The notes under the pieces are model-generated. The model made no database searches, was not told the origin of the DNA, and saw nothing but the letters and a program-made list of their open reading frames with translations. From Rossellomorea marisflavi (GTDB lineage Bacteria; Bacillota; Bacilli; Bacillales; Bacillaceae_B), in assembly GCF_001274775.1 (NCBI RefSeq), contig NZ_LGUE01000001.1, positions 652,334 to 716,333 of the forward strand: a stretch of DNA of 64,000 nt. Reading direction: 5' to 3'. Numbering within the stretch: the stretch's first letter is position 1; each line of letters starts with the position of its first letter. The translations under genes and the position numbers were made by a program. Below, one piece after another: positions 52,406 through 61,541 of this stretch.

Positions 52406-53062
52406 GTGGATATGCGCATCCGATTTACGTATAAGACGAAAACAAAATCATCAATAGAGTTCGAATCAAGTCCTTTCCCGAGGAAGGAAACCCTCATCCA
52501 TGTAGATGATCTCATGAAGACGGGAAGGGTGCTTGACCTTGAAATCATCGACGAGATGGGTTCATCCTGGACGAGGAAAGAATTCATCAAGCTGAATGAA
52601 GAATTGGAAAAGGAGCCGGAAAACATCCGGCTATACTTTGATGGGGGCTTTGATAAGGAATCGTCCATGACGGGAATCGGCATCGTCATTTATTACGAAA
52701 AGGACGGTGAAGGTTTCCGGATCCGGCGGAATGATCTGCTGGATTCACTTGAAAACAACAATGAAGCAGAATACGCAGCGCTTCATTACGCCCTATCGAT
52801 CCTTCAAGAATTGGGGGTCAAAAACCAGCCTTGCGCTATTTACGGAGACTCTCAGGTAGTACTGAATCAGCTTGGTGGAGAGTGGCCCTGCTATGAAGCC
52901 GGTCTGGCAAAATGGCTGGAGAGGACCGAAACCCTCATCAAAAAGATCAGGATCAAAACTTCCCTGCACGTGATCGGCCGGAAAGATAATAAAGAAGCTG
53001 ATAAGCTCGCCAACCAGGCACTTGAAGGAACAAGGGTGGAAAGCCACAAAAGTCTGGAATAA
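52406..53062 (+). CDS. ypeP: YpeP: RNase HI-like domain with N-terminal extension
   Basis: This 218-residue protein has an N-terminal domain of about 75 residues that I do not recognise (FTYKTKTKSSIEFE onward), then an RNase HI fold. The acidic set is complete: D in YFDGGFDKE, E in NNNEAEYAALH, D in IYGDSQVVLN and D in NKEADKLANQ. The start is GTG 52406, 9 bases after AAGGAG at 52391-52396. It diverges from ypdQ across about 70 bases. Confidence 0.86.
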   Translation: MDMRIRFTYKTKTKSSIEFESSPFPRKETLIHVDDLMKTGRVLDLEIIDEMGSSWTRKEFIKLNEELEKEPENIRLYFDGGFDKESSMTGIGIVIYYEKDGEGFRIRRNDLLDSLENNNEAEYAALHYALSILQELGVKNQPCAIYGDSQVVLNQLGGEWPCYEAGLAKWLERTETLIKKIRIKTSLHVIGRKDNKEADKLANQALEGTRVESHKSLE

Positions 53063-53127
53063 AGTAGCACCGATCATTATATCCTATAAAAGATCATGAA
53101 CATGGAACACGGAGGTGAAACCGGAAA

Positions 53128-53304
53128 GTGGAGCGCAAAGAATTGATCGATAAGGTGGATGAGCTGTCGGATGCTTATTGCAAGGGTTGCCTTTTGAAGG
53201 CTCATTTCCGCAAGGAGTATGGCAAAACCCATGCCCACCGTTTTTGCATAGAAGAATGTACCGTAGGAAGGGAAATCCGACGCTACGGAGAAAGACTGGG
53301 ATAA
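53128..53304 (+). CDS. ypeQ: Small zinc-finger protein YpeQ
   Basis: This 58-residue protein has the zinc-finger pattern AYCKGC, then AHRFC and EECTVG, as in the YpeQ/zf-C2HCIx2C family. It matches B. subtilis YpeQ along its length, including TVGREIRRYGERL. Translation starts at GTG 53128; GGAGGTGAAA lies 12 bases upstream. The function is unknown. It follows ypeP and ends at a terminator shared with cspD. Confidence 0.88.
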   Translation: MERKELIDKVDELSDAYCKGCLLKAHFRKEYGKTHAHRFCIEECTVGREIRRYGERLG

Positions 53305-53305
53305 G

Positions 53306-53338
53306 AAAAAGCATCGATCCGGAGGATCGATGCCTTTT
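53306..53338. terminator. Bidirectional terminator between ypeQ and cspD
   Basis: GCATCGATCC at 53311-53320 pairs perfectly with 53324-53333, with flanking A- and T-runs. Confidence 0.88.
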
Positions 53339-53359
53339 TCATTTATGGGTGGTTATGGA

Positions 53360-53560
53360 TTATAATTTTACAACGTTTGCTGCTTGTGGTCCGCGATTTC
53401 CTTCAACGATATCGAAAGAAACGTCTTGACCTTCTTCAAGAGACTTGAAGCCGTCACCTTGAATAGCAGAGAAGTGTACGAATACGTCGTCTCCACCTTC
53501 AACTTCGATGAAACCGAAACCTTTTTCGTTGTTGAACCATTTTACTTTACCATTTTGCAT
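53360..53560 (-). CDS. cspD: Cold-shock protein CspD
   Basis: This 66-residue cold-shock domain protein is nearly identical to B. subtilis CspD. RNP1 (KGFGFIEV) and RNP2 (VFVHFSAI) are intact, so it binds single-stranded RNA/DNA and acts as an RNA chaperone. A GGAGGATTT precedes the ATG. Its promoter lies about 130 bases upstream, giving the long leader typical of cold-shock genes. Confidence 0.96.
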   Translation of the reverse strand: MQNGKVKWFNNEKGFGFIEVEGGDDVFVHFSAIQGDGFKSLEEGQDVSFDIVEGNRGPQAANVVKL

Positions 53561-53679
53561 AATCTAAATCCTCCTAAGTCGTTCAAGCACGTTGAGTGCC
53601 ATGGGAAATATTTATCACGAAATGTTGATATTCCCGCTTTTGCAAGCGCCTACTAATCGTTCACTTCAATGATGTCTTT

Positions 53680-53708
53680 ACTATACAATATGACGTTTTT
53701 CGAGTCAA
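53680..53708 (-). promoter_or_regulatory. Promoter of cspD with long leader
   Basis: On the reverse strand TTGACT (53703-53708), 17 bases, then TATAGT (53680-53685). Transcription would start near 53673, leaving a leader of about 110 bases. Confidence 0.75.
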
Positions 53709-53759
53709 CATCAGGAGGGGCTTTTTGAGTAAATTTTACAAATCATTAAGAAAACAGGA

Positions 53760-53843
53760 TTGACAACTGGATGGTCACACCTTAAAATTTGCACTAAGGA
53801 AACTTTTATAGATAAAGGTAAAATAAATAAACTTTAGCAAAAA
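53760..53843 (+). promoter_or_regulatory. Promoter and MntR boxes of the mntABCD operon
   Basis: TTGACA at 53760-53765, 17 bases, then TAAAAT at 53783-53788. Overlapping the predicted start, TTTGCACTAAGGAAACT at 53788-53804 closely resembles the MntR operator. A second, weaker match on the other strand, TTTTTGCTAAAGTTT, lies at 53829-53843. Repression by manganese-loaded MntR, encoded at the far end of this locus, is predicted. Confidence 0.75.
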
Positions 53844-53903
53844 TGGTGGCAAAGAGTAAAAGTATTGAATAGGGTAAGTGGAGAGAAAGGGAGGAATGGT
53901 CGA

Positions 53904-54827
53904 ATGAAAGGGAGATTCATGATCGCCACGGTGATGGCAGTTGTCTTCATGATGGGTGGCTGCGCTCAGGAGAGTGGCACAAAAGAGAGCGGGAAGGTGA
54001 GGGTGACGGCGACGATCGGGCAGATCGGGGATGCCGTCAAGGAGATCGGTGGAGACCGTGTGGAGGTGCAAACGCTGATGGGACCTGGAGTCGATCCCCA
54101 TCTCTACAAAGCGAAGCAATCTGATATCGGAAAGCTTCAAGAAGCAGACCTTATCTTCTATAGCGGACTTCATCTTGAAGGGAAGATGCTCGAAGTACTT
54201 CAGAAAGTGAACGAAACGAAGCCCGCTTATGCGATTTCCGAAAGCATTCCAAAAGAACGCCTTCGTGCAGATGAGGCCAATGCTGCGGCTGTGGATCCGC
54301 ATGTATGGTTCGATATCGAGCTCTGGAAGATCGCTGTCGGTGAGGTAAGGGATGGATTGATCAAGGAGGATCCCGCCCATGAGAAGGAATACAGAAAAAA
54401 TACAGAAGCCTACTACGACAAGCTGGATGAATTGAAGAAATATGCTGAAGAGAAAATAGGCTCGATCCCCCCTGAGCAGCGCGTCCTGGTGACGGCACAT
54501 GATGCTTTTCACTATTTCGGTGATGCGTATGACATGGAGGTAATGGGACTTCAGGGTTTGAGTACGGATGCCGAATACGGATTGGGGGACGTCCAGGGGC
54601 TTGTTGAGACTCTTGCGGAAAGGGAGATCAAGGCCGTTTTCGTCGAATCAAGCATTTCGGAGAAATCAATCACAGCCGTGATGGAGGGCGTAAGGAAAAA
54701 GGGGAAAGACATCGATCTCGGCGGTGAGCTGTACTCCGATGCCATGGGAAAAGAGGGCACGGAAACAGGAACCTATGTAGGGATGTATAAACATAATGTC
54801 GATACAATCGTGAAAGCATTGAAATAG
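53904..54827 (+). CDS. mntA: Manganese ABC transporter substrate-binding lipoprotein
   Basis: This 307-residue cluster A-I (ZnuA/MntA-type) binding protein has a lipoprotein signal (VVFMMGGCAQ, lipid on the cysteine at about residue 19). The metal ligands expected for the family are visible: H in GVDPHLYKA, H in AVDPHVWFD, an acid in ALGL-type mid region and D near the C-terminus. It lacks the His-rich loop of zinc-specific ZnuA, which supports manganese. ATG 53904 follows GGGAGGAA. Confidence 0.9.
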   Translation: MKGRFMIATVMAVVFMMGGCAQESGTKESGKVRVTATIGQIGDAVKEIGGDRVEVQTLMGPGVDPHLYKAKQSDIGKLQEADLIFYSGLHLEGKMLEVLQKVNETKPAYAISESIPKERLRADEANAAAVDPHVWFDIELWKIAVGEVRDGLIKEDPAHEKEYRKNTEAYYDKLDELKKYAEEKIGSIPPEQRVLVTAHDAFHYFGDAYDMEVMGLQGLSTDAEYGLGDVQGLVETLAEREIKAVFVESSISEKSITAVMEGVRKKGKDIDLGGELYSDAMGKEGTETGTYVGMYKHNVDTIVKALK

Positions 54828-54839
54828 GGGGATGAGAAG

Positions 54840-55577
54840 ATGACTTCGATAAACGTGCATGGTCTGACGGTGGCCTACCATCGAAAACCTGTTTTGTCCG
54901 ATGTAACATTCGAACTGCCGAAGGGAGTGATCATCGGGATATTGGGGCCAAACGGGGCGGGTAAGACGACATTGATGAAAGCGATCCTGGGTCTCGTCCA
55001 GCGCTCCACCGGAGAGGTGAGTGTCCTGGGTGAAGCATATTCCCCCAAGTCCAACAAAGTAGGATATGTGCCACAGAGGGGAACGGTGGATTGGGACTTT
55101 CCGACGGATGCCCTTGATGTCGTCCGCATGGGGAGATACCGACACACCGGTTGGTTCCGACTTCCTTCCAAAAAGGATACTGTAATGGCCCTGGATTGCC
55201 TGAAGCAAGTAGGCATGGAGGGGTTTGCTGGGAGACAGATCAGCCAGCTTTCCGGCGGACAGCAGCAAAGAGTCTTCCTGGCACGGGCACTTGCCCAGGA
55301 TACCGAAGTCTATTTTATGGATGAACCTTTTGCAGGAGTCGATGCTGCAACGGAAAAATCCATCATCGCCCTGTTGACCGAACTGAAGGATCAGGGCAAG
55401 ACGGTCCTGGTGGTCCATCATGATCTTCAGACGGTTACCGACTATTTTGACTGGACCCTTTTGCTCAATCGCAGGGTGATCGCGTGCGGCCCGACTGAAG
55501 AAGTCTTTACCACAGAGAATTTAAGGAGTACGTACGGTGGAAAGCTAGCCTTTTTGGATAAGATCGGGAGCCGGTGA
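54840..55577 (+). CDS. mntB: Manganese ABC transporter ATP-binding protein
   Basis: This 245-residue ATPase drives Mn2+ uptake. Walker A is GPNGAGKTT, the signature is LSGGQQQR, and Walker B is [12 protein letters not shown], followed by the H-loop VVHHD. The ATG follows GGGGGATGAG at close spacing. It lies 12 bases after mntA and 15 before mntC, in one operon. Confidence 0.93.
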   Translation: MTSINVHGLTVAYHRKPVLSDVTFELPKGVIIGILGPNGAGKTTLMKAILGLVQRSTGEVSVLGEAYSPKSNKVGYVPQRGTVDWDFPTDALDVVRMGRYRHTGWFRLPSKKDTVMALDCLKQVGMEGFAGRQISQLSGGQQQRVFLARALAQDTEVYFMDEPFAGVDAATEKSIIALLTELKDQGKTVLVVHHDLQTVTDYFDWTLLLNRRVIACGPTEEVFTTENLRSTYGGKLAFLDKIGSR

Positions 55578-55592
55578 AGGAGGAAGTACGGA

Positions 55593-56852
55593 ATGGAATG
55601 GTTAAGCATCTTAAAGGATGGCAATACACAGTGGGTCCTCCTGAGCACCCTCTTGCTCGGAATCGCAAGCGGGGTGATGGGGAGTTTCGCCCTCCTGAGG
55701 AAACAAAGCCTTATCGGTGATGCCGTAGCCCATAGTGCGCTACCGGGCATTTGCCTCGCCTTCATGATCATGGGTGAGAAGGACTTTTTTGGACTTTTGG
55801 TGGGAGCTGCTGTCACGGGACTGATTGCGGCCTACTTGATCCAGGCTGTCACACGTACGTCCAAGATCAAGGAAGATACGGCCATTTGTCTCTTCCTTTC
55901 TGTCTTTTTCGGCCTGGGGATCGTCCTCTTGACCAAGGTGGCCCAGATGCCGAGCGGGAATCAAAGCGGTCTTGATCACTTCATCTTCGGTCAGGCAGCC
56001 TCCCTGGTTGGCAAGGATGTCTGGTTGATGGGGGGGACGGCCTTCGTTATGATCCTGATGATCACCGTCCTTTTCAAAGAGTTCAAGCTGATTACGTTCG
56101 ATGCCCAGTTTGCCAAAGGGATCGGATTGCCGGTACAGCGCCTGAATTTCTTGTTCTTGTCGCTCCTCGTCATCACCGTCATCGTAGGCATTCAGGCGGT
56201 GGGTGTGATCCTGATGGCGGCATTATTGATTACACCTGCCATCTCTGCACGCTACTGGACGGATTCCCTGCATCGGATGGTCGCAATCGCTGGGGCCTTC
56301 GGTGGTGTATCCGGTGTCGTGGGTACCATCATCAGTGCCATGGGAAAAGGGCTTTCCACTGGTCCGTTCATCGTACTGACCGCGAGTGCGATCTTTGTTA
56401 TATCCATTCTGTTTGCTCCATCCAAGGGCATGATTTCAAAAGGAGTGGAACGGAGAAGGAATGATCAGATCCTCCTCAGACGGAGCCTGTTGAAAGCATG
56501 TCTAGCCGGGGGGTGGGGGATTTCAGAGATGCACGTGCGCCTGGGCACGAATGAGCGGAAAATGAATGATGCGATCCACCATTGCATGCATTCCGGATGG
56601 CTGTACAGTGATGAGGACGAAATTGTGCTGACAGAACAAGGGCGTCTCCAAGCCACCCACATTCTTTACGCGGATGAACTCCGTGAACTGAAGGAAATGT
56701 ATCCTGCCGAAATGGCAGCATATGACGAAGGCTGGTTGGAAGAAGCTGCGGGGCAGGCTCCTTCATATGAGAACCTGATGGTGTTGATCCATGAAAGAAA
56801 AGACGTATACAACCGCCATCCCTACATGCTGAAAGGAGTAAGAGGACAATGA
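55593..56852 (+). CDS. mntC: Manganese ABC permease with C-terminal winged-helix domain
   Basis: The first 285 residues form an ABC-3 family permease with about eight transmembrane helices. The remaining 135 residues are soluble and look like a DtxR/MntR-type winged helix plus dimerisation region (RRSLLKACLAGGWGISEMHV then LTEQGRLQATHIL). This extended form is known for B. subtilis MntC. The tail may sense metal or regulate transport; this is inference. It overlaps mntD by four bases. Confidence 0.9.
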   Translation: MEWLSILKDGNTQWVLLSTLLLGIASGVMGSFALLRKQSLIGDAVAHSALPGICLAFMIMGEKDFFGLLVGAAVTGLIAAYLIQAVTRTSKIKEDTAICLFLSVFFGLGIVLLTKVAQMPSGNQSGLDHFIFGQAASLVGKDVWLMGGTAFVMILMITVLFKEFKLITFDAQFAKGIGLPVQRLNFLFLSLLVITVIVGIQAVGVILMAALLITPAISARYWTDSLHRMVAIAGAFGGVSGVVGTIISAMGKGLSTGPFIVLTASAIFVISILFAPSKGMISKGVERRRNDQILLRRSLLKACLAGGWGISEMHVRLGTNERKMNDAIHHCMHSGWLYSDEDEIVLTEQGRLQATHILYADELRELKEMYPAEMAAYDEGWLEEAAGQAPSYENLMVLIHERKDVYNRHPYMLKGVRGQ

Positions 56853-57724
56853 CATATGAGTTTTGGATCCTGCTTACAGGGGCTTTGGTCGGGGGGACCT
56901 GTGGAATGATGGGGTGTTTTCTCATCCTGAGGAAGATGGCGATGCTTGCCGACGCAATCAGCCACACGGTTCTCCTCGGCCTGGTGCTTGCCTTTTTGAT
57001 CAGTCAGTCTTTGAACGGCGGCATCATGCTCGTGGGGGCAGCCGCTGCCGGTCTGTTCACTACCTACTTGATACAGGTGCTGAATGCAAAGGGCATACAA
57101 GAGGATGCTTCGATCGGTGTGGTGTTCACGACCCTCTTCGCGATTGGCGTCATCCTGATTTCTTTGTTCGCACAGAACGTCCATCTGGACGTGGAGCATG
57201 CCCTCATGGGTGAGATTGCGTTCATCCCATGGGATACATTGACCCTCCCCATGTTTGGTGAGGTTCCTAAATCGGTGGTGATGCTGACAGCCGTACTGCT
57301 CCTCGATCTTGTCGTGGTCCTCCTGCTTTTCAAGGAGTTCAAACTGACATCATTCGACCCGGGTATGGCGGCAGCCATGGGCTTTCCCATCCTCCTCCTT
57401 CATTATGTCATGATGACCCTTGTTTCGGTTACGACCGTATCGGCATTTGACAGCGTGGGGGCGATCCTGGTGGTGGCCATGCTCATCGCACCTGGGGCCA
57501 CGGCCTATTTATGGACCGACCGCTACCTGAAGATGATTTTATTGAGTGTAATCATCGGTGTATTCGATAGCATCGCCGGTTACTATGCAGCCAAGTGGTT
57601 GGATGTTTCCATATCAGGAAGCATGGCAGTCGCCGCCGGATTGGTTTTCCTTCTGACCTGGATCCTGTCACCCCGTCATGGGCTGATGGCACGATTTTCC
57701 GTTTTGAGGGCAGGCAGGGGATAA
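56849..57724 (+). CDS. mntD: Manganese ABC permease MntD
   Basis: This is a second ABC-3 family permease of 291 residues with about eight transmembrane helices. It should pair with MntC as a heterodimeric channel served by MntB. The motif SVTTVSAFDSVGAILVVAMLI is typical of the family's coupling region. Its ATG overlaps the mntC stop (ATGA). No terminator follows before mntR. Confidence 0.92.
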   Translation: MTYEFWILLTGALVGGTCGMMGCFLILRKMAMLADAISHTVLLGLVLAFLISQSLNGGIMLVGAAAAGLFTTYLIQVLNAKGIQEDASIGVVFTTLFAIGVILISLFAQNVHLDVEHALMGEIAFIPWDTLTLPMFGEVPKSVVMLTAVLLLDLVVVLLLFKEFKLTSFDPGMAAAMGFPILLLHYVMMTLVSVTTVSAFDSVGAILVVAMLIAPGATAYLWTDRYLKMILLSVIIGVFDSIAGYYAAKWLDVSISGSMAVAAGLVFLLTWILSPRHGLMARFSVLRAGRG

Positions 57725-57795
57725 GCTCGGGTTGTATTCATCCAATTCTTATAGTAAACTTTTAATGATATTGAAGGGAATTTGGAGGGTACAGA

Positions 57796-58212
57796 ATGCC
57801 TACACCAAGCATGGAAGATTATATAGAACAAATTTATTTGCTGATTGAGAATAAAGGATACGCAAGAGTATCGGATATTGCAGAGGCATTGTCCGTCCAT
57901 CCCTCCTCAGTAACCAAAATGGTGCAGAAGCTAGATAAGGATGACTACCTCGTTTATGAGAAATACCGTGGGCTCGTTCTGACTCCCAAAGGGAATAAAG
58001 TTGGAAAACGTTTAGTGTATAGACATGAACTGCTGGAGCAATTCCTGACCGTCATCGGCGTGAAGGATGAACATATCTATGAAGACGTGGAGGGGATCGA
58101 ACATCACCTCAGCTGGGATTCCATCGACCGGATCGGGGACCTTGTACAGTATTTTGAAGAAGACAAAAAGCGGGTGGAAGAGCTCCGCTTCATACAAAAT
58201 CGAAGTGAATAA
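57796..58212 (+). CDS. mntR: Manganese-responsive transcriptional repressor MntR
   Basis: MntR is the DtxR-family regulator that represses manganese uptake genes when Mn2+ is bound. The 138-residue protein has an N-terminal winged helix and a C-terminal helical dimerisation domain. The metal ligands D8 and E11 (MEDYIEQIY), H77, E99, E102 and H103 (EDVEGIEHH) are all present, and D8/methionine-free geometry is the Mn-selective form. TTGGAGGG precedes the ATG. It lies 71 bases after mntD, closer than in B. subtilis. Confidence 0.94.
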   Translation: MPTPSMEDYIEQIYLLIENKGYARVSDIAEALSVHPSSVTKMVQKLDKDDYLVYEKYRGLVLTPKGNKVGKRLVYRHELLEQFLTVIGVKDEHIYEDVEGIEHHLSWDSIDRIGDLVQYFEEDKKRVEELRFIQNRSE

Positions 58213-58217
58213 GCAAG

Positions 58218-58252
58218 GGAAGGGCTGATTGAGATTCAGCCCTTCCTTTTTT
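58218..58252. terminator. Bidirectional terminator after mntR
   Basis: GGAAGGGCTGA at 58218-58228 pairs perfectly with 58236-58246, followed by a T-run; the convergent small gene may share it. Confidence 0.85.
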
Positions 58253-58260
58253 TGATGGAA

Positions 58261-58446
58261 TTAAAAGATCGAAGGATACTGCTCGAACTGGTCATCCGAT
58301 TCTCCCTCACCGTCGGGTGGGAACTGGAGTGTGCCTTCATTCGCCTCCATGACGGCCTTCCTGTATGAAATGATGCGACCGGATGAGGTCTCGAAGTTGA
58401 TGATCCCACCTGCTTCATTCCTCTGTACTGCGACAATCTGTTCCAT
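58261..58446 (-). CDS. DUF3892-type small protein
   Basis: This 61-residue protein starts MEQIVAVQRNEAGGI and has a small beta-sheet pattern (IINFETSSGRIISYRKAV) and an acidic tail. The N-terminal half fits the DUF3892 family of Bacillus small proteins, of unknown function. AGGAGGAAT precedes ATG 58446. It is a single gene on the reverse strand. Confidence 0.75.
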   Translation of the reverse strand: MEQIVAVQRNEAGGIINFETSSGRIISYRKAVMEANEGTLQFPPDGEGESDDQFEQYPSIF

Positions 58447-58587
58447 GGGGATTCCTCCTGTTTCACAAAGGTTCGTATGTTAGTATGGACTGAAAGCGCC
58501 AGATTCATAACTTGCTTCCCATAGGGAGGTTTTTACCCCCCTTCTCGCGAATGAAGGGAGAGAGAATCAGTGAAAGGAAGGATCATT

Positions 58588-59262
58588 ATGGAAGAATGGG
58601 GAAAAACAGCACAGGAAAAATGGGAGGGGAATGCGGGAAGCTGGCATTCCAGAAGCGAAGAGATGTGGCTGACGGGCAGCAGGAAACAGATTTTGCCTTT
58701 TGTGGAGAAGCATGTTAAGAAAGCTTCTCACATAGGGGATCTCGGCTGTGGTGACGGGGCCGGTTCCCATCTGTTGCGGCAAGCGGGCTACGAAGTGACA
58801 GGAATGGATTTTTCGAACAATATGATCGATCTTGCGAAGCGATACGAAGGGGATGATCTTCGATTTGTCCAGGGTGATCTGACATCCATGCCCTTCCGTG
58901 ATCATGCATTCAATGGTGTGATGGCCATCAATTCCATCGAGTGGGTGGAAGATCCACTCAAGGCACTCAAAGAAGTGGAACGGGTAGTGGTCCCTGGGGG
59001 GCATATCGTCATCGGGCTCCTCGGTCCGACGGCACATCCGAGGGAGAATGCCTTTCCTCGATTGACGGGCGGGAAAGCGGTGTGCAATACGATGATGCCC
59101 TGGGAGCTCGTGAAACTTTCAAACGAGCTTGGATGGGAGGCTGTGGATGAAGAATGGGTATTCAAGAAAGGTGTGAAAGGGGACGCTATCACAGGACTTG
59201 ATCCTGAGCTGAAACAGGCACTGTCATTCATGACGCTGTTCATGTTTACATCCTCCGGCTGA
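58588..59262 (+). CDS. Class I SAM-dependent methyltransferase
   Basis: This 224-residue protein has the classical motif I IGDLGCGDGAGSHLL, motif II-type VTGMDFSNNMID and VQGDLTSMPF, as in UbiE/Methyltransf_11 enzymes. The substrate cannot be told from the sequence. ATG 58588 follows AAGGAAGGA. It is alone between a reverse-strand small gene and fhs. Confidence 0.85.
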   Translation: MEEWGKTAQEKWEGNAGSWHSRSEEMWLTGSRKQILPFVEKHVKKASHIGDLGCGDGAGSHLLRQAGYEVTGMDFSNNMIDLAKRYEGDDLRFVQGDLTSMPFRDHAFNGVMAINSIEWVEDPLKALKEVERVVVPGGHIVIGLLGPTAHPRENAFPRLTGGKAVCNTMMPWELVKLSNELGWEAVDEEWVFKKGVKGDAITGLDPELKQALSFMTLFMFTSSG

Positions 59263-59315
59263 ATCATGATAGAATAATGGAATGATTCTATCTTTCATGA
59301 GTAGGTGACACATAT

Positions 59316-61004
59316 ATGACAACGACGAAACAAGTGAAATCCGATATTACCATCGCCCAGGAAGCCGAGCTGCATCCGATCCTGGACATCGCTTCATCCA
59401 TCGGCCTTGCAGAGGATGAAGTCGAGCTATACGGCAGGTTCAAAGGCAAAATCACCTTTGATGCGATTGAAAAACGCAAGGGGGCGACTGAAGGAAAGGT
59501 GATTCTGGTCACATCCATCAATCCGACCCCTGCGGGTGAGGGGAAATCCACGGTGACAGTAGGACTTGGGGATGCCCTGACCCGTCTGGGGAAACAGTCC
59601 ATCATCGCCATGAGGGAGCCTTCCCTCGGCCCCACGATGGGGATCAAAGGCGGGGCAGCTGGAGGTGGATATGCCCAGGTCGTCCCGATGGAAGACATCA
59701 ATCTTCATTTCACCGGGGACATCCATGCCATCACATCAGCCAATAATGCCCTGGCCGCCCTCCTCGATAATCATATCCATCAAGGAAACGAGCTCGGGAT
59801 CGACCCGCGGAGAATCGTATGGAAGCGTGCGCTTGATATGAATGACCGGGCCCTGCGGCATACGGTCATCGGTCTCGGAGGACCGGTTCAAGGTGTACCG
59901 CGTGAAGAAGGTTTTGATATCACGGTGGCTTCCGAAATCATGGCCGTCCTGTGTCTGTCGAACAGCCTGGATGAACTGAAAGACAGGCTTGCCGGCATGG
60001 TCATCGCCTATGGATATGACCGTAAGCCCGTCTACGTCAGAGACCTTGGGGTAGAGGGGGCTCTTACCCTCCTGTTGAAGGATGCCCTTAAACCCAATCT
60101 GGTACAGACCATCGAACACACTCCTGCACTGGTGCATGGCGGTCCTTTCGCCAATATCGCCCATGGGTGCAACAGTGTCATGGCCACGCGTACAGCCATG
60201 AAGCTCGGCGACTATGTTGTGACGGAATCGGGCTTCGGAGCGGATCTCGGTGCCGAGAAGTTCCTGAATATCAAGAGCAGGGCGGCGGGTATTGCCCCTT
60301 CCGCCGTTGTATTGGTGGCCACCATACGCGCCCTGAAGATGCACGGAGGGGTCAATAAGATGGAACTGGCAACGGAAAATACAAAGGCACTAGAAGCGGG
60401 TCTGGCCAATCTCGAGAAGCATATGGAAACCCTCGAGGCATTCGAGGTCCCTTATGTGGTGGCCATCAACCGGTTCATCACCGATAGTGAAACTGAAATC
60501 ACCCTGTTGAAGAAGTGGTGTGAAGACCGTGGTGTGTCTGTTGCCCTTACCGATGTTTGGGCCAACGGCGGCGAAGGGGGACTGGAGCTTGCCGAAAAAG
60601 TCCTATCAGAAATCGAGACGAACAAAAAAGTCTTGAAGCCGATCTATGAGCTGACCGATTCCATTTCCGAAAAGATCGAAAAAATTGCCATGACCGTCTA
60701 TGGTGCCGAGGGAGTCGACTTTTCCCCGAAGGCATTTAAACAGATCGAGCAATTCGAATCAGAAGGATGGGGAGGCCTTCCTGTATGTATGGCGAAGACC
60801 CAATACTCACTGTCTGATGATCCTGTTAAACTTGGCCGCCCATCTGGATTCAGAATTACGATCAGGGAATTGAAGCCAAAGATCGGTGCTGGATTCATCG
60901 TCGCCCTGACCGGTGACGTCATGACCATGCCTGGCCTGCCGAAATCACCGGCGGCCAATCAAATGGACGTGGCTTCCGATGGCAGGGCCATCGGCCTGTT
61001 TTAA
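59316..61004 (+). CDS. fhs: Formate-tetrahydrofolate ligase
   Basis: Fhs makes 10-formyl-tetrahydrofolate from formate, tetrahydrofolate and ATP, feeding one-carbon metabolism. The P-loop-like [14 protein letters not shown] (near residue 67) and the [19 protein letters not shown] motif are intact. It has 562 residues, normal for the family. The start follows TAGGTGAC. B. subtilis 168 lacks fhs, so this gene is a metabolic difference from that strain. Confidence 0.95.
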   Translation: MTTTKQVKSDITIAQEAELHPILDIASSIGLAEDEVELYGRFKGKITFDAIEKRKGATEGKVILVTSINPTPAGEGKSTVTVGLGDALTRLGKQSIIAMREPSLGPTMGIKGGAAGGGYAQVVPMEDINLHFTGDIHAITSANNALAALLDNHIHQGNELGIDPRRIVWKRALDMNDRALRHTVIGLGGPVQGVPREEGFDITVASEIMAVLCLSNSLDELKDRLAGMVIAYGYDRKPVYVRDLGVEGALTLLLKDALKPNLVQTIEHTPALVHGGPFANIAHGCNSVMATRTAMKLGDYVVTESGFGADLGAEKFLNIKSRAAGIAPSAVVLVATIRALKMHGGVNKMELATENTKALEAGLANLEKHMETLEAFEVPYVVAINRFITDSETEITLLKKWCEDRGVSVALTDVWANGGEGGLELAEKVLSEIETNKKVLKPIYELTDSISEKIEKIAMTVYGAEGVDFSPKAFKQIEQFESEGWGGLPVCMAKTQYSLSDDPVKLGRPSGFRITIRELKPKIGAGFIVALTGDVMTMPGLPKSPAANQMDVASDGRAIGLF

Positions 61005-61021
61005 CGAGAGGAGGGGGAGAG

Positions 61022-61501
61022 ATGTTCGACCCTACGGCATTTGATAATTTGAAGGTGGTACTGGAAGGTGCCGTCTATGACTTCGATCTCGGCGGGGAAA
61101 TCGACATCGTTGATCGCAAGGATCTCTTCGATTTCGCCCATTATGAGAGAAAGTATCAGATACAGTACCGGTTGAAAGGAACACAGGGAGCATCTGTCCG
61201 TCTGGAACTGAAGGCCGATGCCGGTCACTTCTTGGCAGAACGGAATGGTTTTGTCAGGGGGAATCGTGCAGGTGCCGTTATAGCGTTCACCTACCTGGGG
61301 GATGAATCCCTCCTGTCATCCCGTAACGCTCTGGAAGAGTTTTGGGGGCAAGGAACCTCATGGGAATGGCTCACCATCTCTTCATCACATGGGGAGACCC
61401 GGGTGGAAGGCATCCTCACATTCTTCAGGGTCATTACAGAGGAAATGGTCGATGATGTGATTGAAATGGTGGCTCATTCCATCGAATCGCTTCTGAAATA
61501 A
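61022..61501 (+). CDS. Uncharacterised protein downstream of fhs
   Basis: This 159-residue soluble alpha/beta protein begins MFDPTAFDNLKVVLEGAVYD. No motif or family is recognised. It starts 17 bases after fhs with GAGAGGAGGGGGAG upstream, so it is probably co-transcribed. I have no evidence linking it to folate metabolism. Confidence 0.78.
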   Translation: MFDPTAFDNLKVVLEGAVYDFDLGGEIDIVDRKDLFDFAHYERKYQIQYRLKGTQGASVRLELKADAGHFLAERNGFVRGNRAGAVIAFTYLGDESLLSSRNALEEFWGQGTSWEWLTISSSHGETRVEGILTFFRVITEEMVDDVIEMVAHSIESLLK

Positions 61502-61541
61502 AAGGAATTCACATATAGTAGGGAAAAAGGGGGTCGTCCAG

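Noticed and set aside
53561-53903. Hidden gene in the gap between cspD and mntA
   Set aside because: The 343 bases are accounted for by the cspD leader and promoter and the mntA promoter with its operators; I see no credible frame.
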